NCBI GenBank assembly: GCA_038030265.1
Contig: CM075939.1
Location: forward strand, 28,005,253-28,069,252
Source of the DNA: Corythucha ciliata
Taxonomy: Eukaryota > Arthropoda > Insecta > Hemiptera > Tingidae
DNA: 64,000 bases
Reading direction: 5' to 3'
The position numbers and the translations under genes were made by a program. The first letter of the stretch is position 1, and each line of letters begins with the position of its first letter. The notes below the pieces were generated by a model that worked only from the letters and a program-made list of their open reading frames with translations, made no database searches and was not told the origin of the DNA. Below, piece after piece: positions 1 to 10,400 of the stretch.

Positions 1-121
1 CCCGTTTACACAGCCTCCGCCGGATATTGATAGCCGTTTAATACCTCTACATTACCAGCTAGTGGGTTGGATTTGATTTTGACGGATGTTGTCATAATAT
101 GATATTGTTAATTTCGATAAG

Positions 122-619
122 GACACTTTTTCATACACGGAGAACTTGAGGAGCTTGAAAAATGATCTCTACCTTGATCGGTATATGAGAAAAGAAAAAG
201 AAGCTAAGTCTAGAACTAAAACACTTTTGGAGCAATCGATGCGCCCTACTGAACTGAACATGTATCCAACTAAAAAAGACAGAGCTGCCGCCGCTGCGGC
301 TCGGTCTGCCGCTCCTAAAACTCCATCGTCACCAGACAGCGGAGCTCAATTGACTCAAACCCACGCCTCGCGCGTTCACTACGGACGTACCAGCGGAACC
401 TTGCCGGACAGTGAATTAGAGTCGAAAACGGCCGACGTCAAGTCAACGGGGTCCGGCGGAAGCAAGAAATCGAAGAAGTCCAAAGCGAGTCGAAAGAGTA
501 AGGGAAGTGGAAAAGGCAGCGGGGGAAGTAAGGCAGCGAGTGAAAGCAAGTCTCAAAAAAAACCACCCAAGTCGAAAAAACCTGCGCAAATCGCGTCAAA
601 AAAATTAAAACCGTATTGA
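122..619 (+). CDS. 3'-terminal exon of an unrecognised gene with a Gly/Ser/Lys-rich tail
   Basis: An open frame runs to a TGA-free end at a TGA/TAG-type stop at 617-619 and is closed upstream by an in-frame TAA at 95-97, so it is probably the last exon of a gene that begins outside the window. A possible splice acceptor lies at about 120-121 (branch-like TTAAT then AAG) and gives phase 0. The first ~50 residues are charged and helical-looking (SLKNDLYLDRYMRKEKEAK, then a KTLLEQ segment), which suggests a coiled coil. The middle has an alanine run and Ser/Thr/Pro-rich linker. The last ~60 residues are almost only Gly, Ser and Lys (repeated KKSKKSK and GSGKGSGGSK types), which is typical of a disordered basic tail. 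I do not recognise the family. The start is undetermined; the frame contains no good first Met before residue ~22. Confidence is moderate that it is coding because codon use is balanced and the low-complexity tail stays in frame. Confidence 0.5.
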   Translation, partial: DTFSYTENLRSLKNDLYLDRYMRKEKEAKSRTKTLLEQSMRPTELNMYPTKKDRAAAAAARSAAPKTPSSPDSGAQLTQTHASRVHYGRTSGTLPDSELESKTADVKSTGSGGSKKSKKSKASRKSKGSGKGSGGSKAASESKSQKKPPKSKKPAQIASKKLKPY

Positions 620-739
620 TACATGGTGTACTATAGTCATCACTCACGTGTTGAATGATCATTGAAGCATCAGAGTAAAGTTGAAGAGCATCGATTCGAA
701 TTACCTTCAAAATCAAACACATTTTTTGGCCTAATAGGT

Positions 740-1085
740 ACCGAGGTACTGCTAAGAAAGTTCAATAATGAACGACAAATAAGATTTTGGGGGCACGACC
801 CACCGAACAATCGTGAAACCCCCCCAGGGTGCGTTCGGTCTCCGTTTCGACCTCAGACCTTCAGCTACCTGAGCTATTCGGCCCTGGTCTCATCAGCCCG
901 GGAATTGAGCCGAGCCAAGTACGGAGCCGATGGACCGCCCCTCGACGGGAGCCACAACATCCACAGTCCCCGTTTCGCCCTCATGGTTTTCATCAGTCCT
1001 GGTGAGCGGGGTTCTCCCTGACTCGGTTTTACCAGATCGGGTTGAGCGCTGGGGGCGGGGATAGTAGTGCAGAGGCACCTCCGCT
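740..1085. other. GC-rich island, unresolved
   Basis: About 340 bases are markedly richer in G and C than the AT-rich surroundings. Short frames are open on both strands but none has recognisable protein content. A segment near 795-830 (CGACCCACCGAACAATCG) resembles the reverse complement of a stretch in VPS13B intron 37 (near 24,725-24,745), so part of this is probably dispersed repeat. It may be retroelement debris. Confidence 0.3.
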
Positions 1086-1089
1086 CCCA

Positions 1090-1540
1090 GTGAAGTCGCT
1101 TCACGGCTAAAATTGATGGAAAACGCTCAATCACAGCTGAACTTGAGAGAAATTGCTCATTCCAAGCTAAAATGAAGAAAAACAGCTAAGCATAGTTCTT
1201 GGCTGACGAGTTAATTACCGGCTAAAAAAATCAAAGTGCTCATTCGAAGCTAAAATGAAAATAAATCGCTCAATACACCTAAATACCTGCAAAAATTAAG
1301 TAAAAACGCTAATTAACAGATAAAATTGAGAAAATGCGCTCATTCGCAGCTACAATTAAGAAAACGCCAATTCACGGTTAAAAGTGGAAAAAATCCGCTG
1401 GTTCCCAGCTAAAATTGTGGAAAGCGGTAATGTGCTGTTCGCGGATCAAGTCCGCGACTAAAATTAAGAAAAAGCGTCAATTCATGACTAGAATTTTGAA
1501 AAAAGCGCCAACTCACAGTTCAGAGAAATAGCCGAAAAAT
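1090..1540 (-). repeat. Degenerate short-period repeat, AGCTAAAATTGAGAAAACGCT type
   Basis: A unit of roughly 33-40 bases recurs with many substitutions: a core like GCTAAAATTGAGAAAA followed by CGCTCATTC or CGCTAATTA. At least ten imperfect copies can be read. The same unit occurs in the opposite orientation at 53,400-55,450, where it reads TTTTAGCCGCGAATTAGCGC. No coding potential is seen. Confidence 0.7.
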
Positions 1541-3400
1541 ATCATCACTTGGATCTAAATATCTGCGAAATTGTAAGTTTCGGGGCTAAATATCCGTGAA
1601 GTCGCTAGTTCCGGTATTTATTTCCGCGAAATTGCAAGTTTGTTAATGGTTTTTTTTGTGATTTCGAAATCCGGGCTAGCCGGACGGCCTTAAGTCTTGC
1701 GAATAGCACCAAATTGCAACATTTTGGAGGCAATGATGATCCGCAAAATTGGAAGCCTCCTGGCTGGCTATTCAGAAAAATTGCAAAATCCAGATTTTTT
1801 TTTTTTTGTGGCCATGGATTCCGGGCAAGCCAGCCACAGCAGCGCTCAAAGCCTGCCAAATAGAATAGCCACGAAATCACATACTCGGAGCTACAAGTAT
1901 GCAAGTTGCAGGTCTAAAGTAATATCCGCGTAATCACCAGTTTTCAGTCTGTATTATCATGAAATAGCATCATTTTTATGTTACTTCCGCGAAATTACAA
2001 TTTTCGAACCTATTTTTTGTGTGATCGCGGTTCACGGGCTAGCCGTCTACCCGACCACAGAGTGCCCAAAAGTCAGACGAAGAGCCACAAAATTGCAACA
2101 TGTTGAAGGTATATATATATATGTGACATTGAACGTTTCCTGGATGAGTATTTGTGATTTGCGAGTTTTAGATTTCAGCTCCAGTGAAATTGCGAGTTTT
2201 GGATTTGAATATTCGTGAAATCGCTAGTTTAAAGTTTTTATTTCTGCGAAGTTGAAATTTCGCTCGATTTCATTTGTACATAACTTAATATCAAGGAATG
2301 CGGACCACGACGTTAGCGCCATAAGTCTGAAGTTTAGCCGCAAAAATTCACTTTTTTAGAGCAGTATATCCACGAAATTATAAGTTTTCCGCGGCTAAAT
2401 TTTCGCGAGATTCACGTCTTAATTGAATGTTTTTTTTTAGCGGCCGTGGGTCCCTGGCAAGCCTTTCCCGGATTCTTGTCTAAATATCCACGAAGTTGCA
2501 AAATTCCGTTATTTTTTCGCGAAATTGCGCAAGGTTTGGGGATGTTTTTTTCTAGGGGGTCGCGGAACCCGGGCTCTCCCAGTCCGACGAATAACAGCAA
2601 AATTCAATCATTTTCAAGTTAAATATGCGCGAAAGTACAAGTTACAGAGGCTTATAGCACCACTTATAGCCTAACGATAACCCACGAAATCAGAAGTTTA
2701 TTGGTTGATTGTCCGCGAAAATTTGGTCTCAACTCCTGCGAAAATGCAAGTTTCTTGTCTTAATTTTTCCAAGATTGCAGGTTCCGGGTCTTAAATGAGA
2801 AGAAATTGCAAGTTTCAGGGCCAAATATCCCGGAAATTGCAAGTTTGCAATTGTTTATTGTGGGCTCAGACCCCGAGCTAGTCAGCCACGACGGGCTTCG
2901 TCATAGGCTGACGGAACAAGATCATTATGACGTAGGTATCGCCTCACAAAGTTTCAACATTTTTGAGGCAAGTACCCTCGAAATTGCAATTTTCCGGTCC
3001 TAATATCTGCGAAATTGCAAGTTTCAGGGCTTTTATCGGTCCAGCCGGCCCCGGGAGCGTCCAAAGCTTGATAAACAACCGCATAATTACCTAATACATC
3101 ATCTGGAGCTGAATATCAGCGAATTTACCCGCGAAACGGACAGTTTCGGGTCTCAATTTCTGCAAAGCTGCAAGTTTAGGGTCTTAAATTTTCAATTTAA
3201 GCAAAATTATGTTTTGGGGCCTGTTTTGTGGGAGCGAAACTCAGTATAGCCGGCCCCAACGGCGCTCAAAACCAGACTAATGCCCACGAAATTGGGCATT
3301 GGGTTTCCTGGCTGATTGTCCCCAAAATGGACAGTTTCGGGTCTTAATTTCAGCAATATTTGAAGTTTCTTAATTTTGGAGAAATTCCAATGGCAGCCCA
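1541..3400. repeat. Degenerate short-period repeat, CGCGAAATTGCAAGTTT type
   Basis: Imperfect copies of a ~30-40 base unit built on CCGCGAAATTGCAAGTTTC followed by GGGCTAAATAT recur through about 1.9 kb (for example near 1,625, 2,820, 3,005 and 3,130). Spacing is irregular and copies are heavily diverged. Related CGAAATT-based units are found at 36,830-37,480, 42,040-42,720 and 56,600-57,010. No gene is visible here. Confidence 0.7.
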
Positions 3401-4054
3401 CCTTACCTCAATCAAGCCCCGAGAACACCCAAAGCTTGATGTAATTCGTTAGAGAGGGCATGGGGGAGCTGTCGCGTATGATTCATAATCAGGCAAGTGT
3501 TACGAGAGGGGGAAGCCAAATTTTCAAATAAAGGTCGACAAAAAACCGGGTATTAGGCAGTTTCTACTCATTAGTAGAAAACCGAAAAACTGTAGAAGCT
3601 CAAAAAAACTGTAGACCTGCGGACCAACATAAAAAACTGTAGATCTGGCATCACAGTACAGGCAAGTTGAAAGTCGGAAGGTAGTAGACAAATACATGAA
3701 TTTTAAATATTTGCCATCATCAGGGCGAGACCAATAGTGCATTTTTAAATTAAATGCACTAGAACGCCCTAAAACTGCATCTACGCTGAAATTGTGTCCA
3801 AGGTAAAAGTACTGCTGGCGTGCTGGCAATGCGGCGGCAGGAGGCTGGATCTCGGTGCCTGAACGGTGTTTGAACGGTGAGTTCTGAAGGAAATTCAACG
3901 CTCTTAAACTTTTTACGGTGATGATTTTGCCACAAAACAGCAGTTCTCTGCCTAGAAATGGTCGAAACTGTCAATGTAACAGATTTTACTAAACATAAAT
4001 TCATAAACTCAGAACTCGTGACTCAAAATCGTCACTTCATACCCAGAAACTGAT
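3401..4054. other. Intergenic, mostly featureless
   Basis: Nothing is recognised except a short piece at about 3,716-3,765 that matches one end of the dispersed repeat seen at 6,880-7,010 and 21,828-21,960 (GAGACCAATAGTGCATTT). Open frames here have no family resemblance. Confidence 0.4.
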
Positions 4055-4190
4055 GACGTTTTCCATTTTCATAAAATTCAGCTCTGGAGCCGAGCATTTC
4101 CACCCGTCTTCTTCGCATATGATATAACTCCTAGAAGACGGGTGGAAATGCTCGGCTCCAGATCCAAATTTTATGCGAATGGAAACGCTA
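4055..4190. mobile_element. Hairpin MITE, family M1, copy 1
   Basis: A near-perfect inverted repeat. The left arm runs from CGTTTTCCATTTTCATAAAA through GGAGCCGAGCATTTCCACCC to GTCTTC, and the right arm is its reverse complement after a ~20-base loop. Two more copies lie at 25,511-25,660 and 62,591-62,732; all end in AGCGTTTTCCAT-like termini. It lies about 260 bases downstream of the FDXR stop codon. No protein is encoded, so it would depend on transposase in trans. Confidence 0.8.
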
Positions 4191-4447
4191 TGAATGTACA
4201 CAGAAAGGGTCGTTATTCGTCAAAAGATACTTTCGACGTCCTTCTGCCCTCTGTTGAGTTCTTTAAATCTTTTTGGTGTGACCCGGGAGTGAACAAATCG
4301 ATCTATAGGCCTGATGCACATTCAACCCGTTCCAGGGTTCAACAGAGTGTGGAAAGTCTACAAATAACAACAGCTGATTAAAACAGTGTTTCCTGTTGGT
4401 ACCAAATAATTACATCTCCTCCCATTTCCCGTTTCGCATAATCTAAT

Positions 4448-7400
4448 TCATGATTGGACCCCGATAGACAACATTTCCTTCACGGACACAATTTTCTCCC
4501 TTGGTTTGCCCAATTTAACACCTCTTTTGATTTCTTCGTTGTCAATCCTCCTCCAGCCGTTAAAGTCAACGGTAAAAACACCTTGACACATCAACAGAAG
4601 AGGACGTGTCAGTTTTTCAATCTCACCCATTATAAACAATTTAAATTTAGCCAAACCTTTCTCTTTCAACAGTTTTTCGATGGCCTCATAGCCGGGTTTC
4701 ACGACGTTTACATTTAAGCGGTTCGACCGAATGTCCTCCGCTAAGAAGCTTGCCTGCTCAAAAGCGTTGGACATCGTAGACAGGATGACGCCAACAGGTC
4801 CGGTGCAAATCCATCCAGCACTGTAAACGCCTGAAGAAGAAGAATCAAATAATAAGCGCAAAGAATGAGAAGGGATTAAGGTGCAGAACGCTTCTCTAAC
4901 CTGGGCCGCTGAGTACCACCCCTTTCTGATCATTGAATGGAACACCGCGGTCGGGACACACACCTCTGTAGCCGATACTCCGTAGCACAAGATCAGCGTC
5001 AATGTGTTCCGTTCTTTTAGTCTCCGTCCCTTCGCCCTTTAAAAGCGGACTTTATAATTTTTAAGTTTTCAGGCTAAAATCTCGACCACTTACCGATAGA
5101 TGGTCGATCAAATTAATACCGAATTTTACGGCATTCGGAGTGATTTCCAGAGGCTTTCTTAAAAACACAGGTTTAAACTCTTGATCACCCTTTTGTTGGT
5201 TTTCAGCAGCTGTCTTCAATAAAAGCTCTGTCAGACGTTTTCGGGCCCGTGGAAGATCTTGAAAGGAACGAAAGGAAATGTTGAGTTGGGTAACACGCTC
5301 GTTCGCCGCCACAAAAGTCCAGCCACACCATTGACCAGCTTATCGATTCCTTCCAGTTGTTCATTTTTAAAAACTATACGAACGTTAGGCATTTTGGTCA
5401 TCTCTCGGAACTCTTTAATCGTGAAGGACGCCTGCAATGGACCTCGGCGTCCCACAAGACTGACTGATTTAACTCGACTCTTGCTCAGGATCTCCAATGC
5501 GTATTCTGTTATGTCTGTTTTCTACAACAAAATAAATAAATAAATAACAGAAGAATGAACAAACTTCTCCCTAGATCTCTTTTTGTAGGATTAATCAAAT
5601 ATGTTAGAGCAGCTTCGTAAATATTGCTAACACCTTTGAAACACCTTTAGAATGTCTATAGGAGTCAGAAGAATTCGAGCGACATCTACAGCAACGTTGC
5701 CCTGCCCGAGAACAACTACACGTTCGACGTTGTCCAATCGAACGCGAAGATCAGCCGTGTCGGGAAGTCCATTGTACCAGCCAACAAACTCCCTAGCGGA
5801 ATAAACGTGCTCCAGAGTCTCCCCGGGTACTCCTAGCTTGGCATCTCCGCAACAACCGCAGGCCTGGAGAAGAAAAAAAATCATGTTCTAAGTAGGGCGC
5901 CTTTCAAGGTGATGACTATAGAAGAAAAGTACACACCAAAACAACAGCGTGGTAAGCGTCTTTAAAATCGGAAAAACTAACGTCCCGGCCTAGAGTCACG
6001 TTGCCAACAAAGCGGAAGTGGTCATGCGAGGCAGTCTTGTTGAAAGTGTTGATAACGTTTTTCACATCTGGATGGTCAGGAGCGACGCCATATCTGACCA
6101 GACCGAATGGAACCGGCAGTCTTTCGTACATGTCAATGGTTGCATGTGGTAAAATCTGGAAAAACCATCATTTTCGTAGTAACAAGCAAGCCTCATGCGC
6201 CACTGAATATAGAGAAGCCAGTCGAACCGATTCCAACTAACCATATTACTCCCAAATAGCAATCATCAAACACAACACAAAACAACATACATGTGCAATT
6301 GTCGCTAGTCTAACGGGTCAATTCTCGCACTCGAGTCAAAACCGAGTCACCAAGTAACTGCAATAACTTTGCGACAACACTACATATAATGAAGAAGTCT
6401 CACACGCCAGAAACCATAATATCACAGAAAACGAGTTATGAATGACGATATAGCTCTTCTCCCAGCACAAGTCCGAGGACTTAGTGAAAGAAGTCCGGTT
6501 TCCTTTTTAGTGTATTTCATTTAATTTTTTGTTCGTAAATGACTGGGCGAAATAAAATAAATCAATAAAAATAAAAATAATGAATGGTGAATTCACACGT
6601 GGACGGACAGAAGAATATCAACGATGGTTGCAGCCCGAATGGTGCATTTGGTGTTTTTTAAATAAATTTCAAAGTTCTTCAAGAAGGGATGGACGATGCG
6701 AGGGGAAATGACGTCAATGGTGACTTGTGAAGCATCTGAGGGAACTATTAACATTTTTTTTTTTTTTTTACAAATAACAAGAAAAATTGTGTCCCCTTGA
6801 AAATGCTTCTTACCCCCTTTTTCCCCACACCATCAATTTCATGAATAATCTTTGACATAATCAAACCCCCACTCATTTTAGTGCATTTCATTCTGAAAAT
6901 GCACTATTGGTCTCGTCGTGATGGTGGCAAACATGGGTCATGTCATGTTTTTTTCATGTTTCAGAACCTCTAGAACACGAATTCAGTGGTCTCCGGAATT
7001 CATATATATATATATACAGGGTGGTCGGTTTTGAGATGCAAAAAAAAAAATTGGGTAATAGTACACCGAAAATGGGATAAAAAAGTCTTATTCGGATAGT
7101 GGCCTATCTCTTTTTGTTTTCGAGTAATAATTTTTTTAGTGATTTTTAGGCGCAACTGTATTTTTCGCCGAAAAACTGTTATTTCTCAGCTTCTACTTCA
7201 CCGTTTTCCAAAAGTGATGGCAGTTTCGTAATCTACGGAAAATTTTCTACGGGATGAACGCAAAATCAATATTCTAAATTGTCATAAACGCCTAAAAACG
7301 TAACGTTTTCGTTGCGTTAATGCAAAAAAACCAAGAATTTGATTTCACAAAACAATTTACTGTGTCACCAAAAATAGCTTCACACGTTGTCAAACGACGT

Positions 7401-10400
7401 AAAAACTTCGCTTTCCAACGGTGTACTCGAAAGTGGAATTATCTCCCTCCTTTGACGAGAAAATTCGAAGAGAAGCGAAAAAGTCATACATTTTGGCCTA
7501 AAAATGTGAATAATAACAGGTGCGAAAATTCCATTGTTTGGCTCTCTTTCTTGAGAAATCCATGCGCTGGCACTGTGAAAATTAAAATGTAGTGCATTTG
7601 AAGAATAAACAACAAACAAACAAATTAATAAAATGGACGAAGAGGTGTGCGAATTTAGGGCGTCTGGTGGATTTTTATGGGGCTGGGCTGGGATCGTCGA
7701 AGACCGAAATCACCGTCTTGCTGGAAAATAATTTGTTCCCTCAGCTCTGGGTCCATTCCGTCAAGAAGACGTGGCAATTCGACTTGCAGGAAATGCAGGT
7801 AGCCTTGCCCCGTTACTTCAAAGAAATGAGGGCCTATTAATCGGTCTCTCCGACCCATAAAAAACCAGCAGACGCCCTAAATTCGCTCACCTCTTCGTCC
7901 ATTTTATTAATTAATTTGTTTGTTGTTTATTCTTCAAATGCAATACATTTTAATTTTTACCGTGCCAGCGCTTGGATTTCTCAAGAAAGAGAGCCAAACA
8001 AATGAATTTTCGCACCTGTTATTATTCACATTTTTAGGCCAAAATGTATGACTTTTTCGCTTCTTTTCGAATTTTCTCGTCAAAGGAGGGAGATAATTCC
8101 ACTTTCGAGTACACCGTTTGAAAGCTGGGAAAACGGAGAAGTTTTTACGTCGTTTGACAACGTGTGAAGCTATTTTTGGTGACACAGTAAATTGTTTTGT
8201 GAAATCAAATTCTTGGTTTTTTTGCATTAACGCAACGAAAACGTTACGTTTTTAGGCGTTTATGACAATTTAGAATATTGATTTTGCGTTCATCCCGTAG
8301 AAAATTTTCCGTAGATTACGAAACTGCCATCACTTTTGGAAAACGGTGAAGTAGAAGCTGAGAAATAACAGTTTTTCGGCGAAAAATACAGTTGCGCCTA
8401 AAAATCACTAAAAAAATTATTACTCGAAAACAAAAAGAGATAGGCCACTATCCGAATAGGACTTTTTTATCCCATTTTTGGTGTACTATTACCCAATTTT
8501 TTTTTTGCATCTCAAAACCGACCACCCTGTATATATATATATATATATTTCTTTATATATATTTATAATATTATGGCCGTTTCCTTGTTAGCACGATAAC
8601 TCTCGTAGAAGTTAATTTAGCGGAACGCGCTTTGGGACAAAAATCAGTAGTCATAAGACACCGGTCGGTATTGCATTTGGGCCAAATCGGTCAAGGTGGA
8701 GGGGGAGAAAATCGGGCTTGAAGTCGTCAAAAAATCACTAAAAATCACCAGTTGATTCTAGAAGCATCATATTCGGTACGTATACTCCATGTTAGACTAG
8801 CCTTTGATTCCCATTTTCATTTTTAGAAAAAGTCAAGGGGGAGGGGGTGGTGCCCCCGGGGTGGAAGTAAGTGTGTGGTCTTGTTAGCACGATAACTCTC
8901 GTAGAAATTAATTTAGCAGAACGCGCTTTGTCTAAAAAATCAGTAGTCATAAGATCCCGGTCGGTATTGCATTTGGGCCAAATCGGTCAAGGTGGAGGGG
9001 GGGAAAATAGGGGCTGAAATGGTTAAAAAATCACTAAAAATCACCAGTTCATTCTAGAAGCATCATATTCGGTACGTATACTCCATGTTAGACTAGCTTT
9101 TGATTCCCATTTTAATTTTTTGAAAAAGTCAAGGGGGAGGGGGTTGTGCCCCCGGGGTGGAAATAAGTGTGTGGTCACGTTAGCACGATAACTTTCGTAA
9201 AAATTAATTTAGCGGAACGCGCTTTATCTAAAAAAATCAGTAGTCATAAGACAGCGGTCGGTATTGCATTTGGGCCAAATCGGTCAAGGTGGTGGGGGAG
9301 AAAATACGGCTTGAAATGATCAAAAAATCACTACAAGTCACCAGTTGATTCTAGAAGCATCATATTCAGTACGTATACTCCATGTTAAAGTAGCCTTTGA
9401 TTCCAATTTTAATTTTTTGAAAAAGTCGAGGGGGAGGGGGCGATGTCCCCGGGGTGGAAGTAAGTGTGAGGCCTTGTTAGCACGATAACTCTCGTAGAAA
9501 TTAATTTAGCGGAACGCGCTTTGGCACAAAAATCAGTAGTCATAAGGCCCCGGTCGGTATTGATTTTTTTTTTAAATTCGCTTTAAAAAAATCCTTGATT
9601 GATTTCAATGTTTAATGTGAGCAATAGCCTTGTGGAAGAGCCCTCTTCAAGAAACACCAGTGCTTGAAAAATGTGCAAGCTCCCCATTATATTGACGGTA
9701 ACTGGAATAAACTGACAAAAACTATTCAATTTGTCTATTGACATCTTTCATAAATACAGCAGCGCTCTTGTCGAGCTAAAATGAACTAATAGTCTGGGGT
9801 AACATGGGGCGACACTTGCTTTGTTTTGTTTATTGTGGTAGTGAGAATCAGAATCAGAAAGAAAATTACTTAAGTAAATCCAATAGAAAATTGAAGGATA
9901 CCCCAGAAGGTCGTTTCACTTAGTCGTCGGTTGGTGTATTTATGAAAGATGTCAATAGTCCTCCAAAATAATTTCAATGCTAGCGAGCAGCTTATTGTGG
10001 GAGAGTACCATAGAGTATCTCTATGGAGAGTACACAGGGCCAGGGAAGGAGGTGCTGCAAGGCTTAACGCATTAGGCCGGAAATCTGTCCGTGTTCACAG
10101 GCATTTGTTCCATCTTTAAGGGTCACAATAAGCTTTATGCTATGCGTCTGTGGTGTCAGTCCAACCTTTCAAAATGCTTCATTAGAGTTGTTGTTTGATG
10201 AGGTCATTATTGATCAATGAGAAAAAACGCCACTTCCGTCCAGTTGACCTCGAATTCAGGTCATTTTCTTCAAACAAATGAATGAAATAGAATTATTGCT
10301 ATGAAAAACATATTGTTACGTCGAAGACGCGCCACCGGTCACCGCCCCCGGGAAGCCGGCCCCAAGCGCTCTCCTTCCGACGCGTCGACAAAGGCGAAAG

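Noticed and set aside
4448..5002. One continuous 184-codon frame at the FDXR 3' end
   Set aside because: It crosses two introns; only the spliced reading (GEGTETK... then GVYSAGW, then [10 protein letters not shown]) matches adrenodoxin reductase.
5231..5312. Apparent frameshift inactivating FDXR
   Set aside because: A 71-bp GT-AG intron (5,258-5,328) joins IDKLVN to DLPRARKRL in frame, exactly as in the family. The gene looks intact.
7320..8227. Two mirrored ~90-codon frames in palindrome A
   Set aside because: They are the same arm sequence read from both ends, AT-rich with no family resemblance.
8584..9565. CRISPR-like regular array
   Set aside because: Whole 296-bp units repeat without unique spacers, and the genome is eukaryotic.
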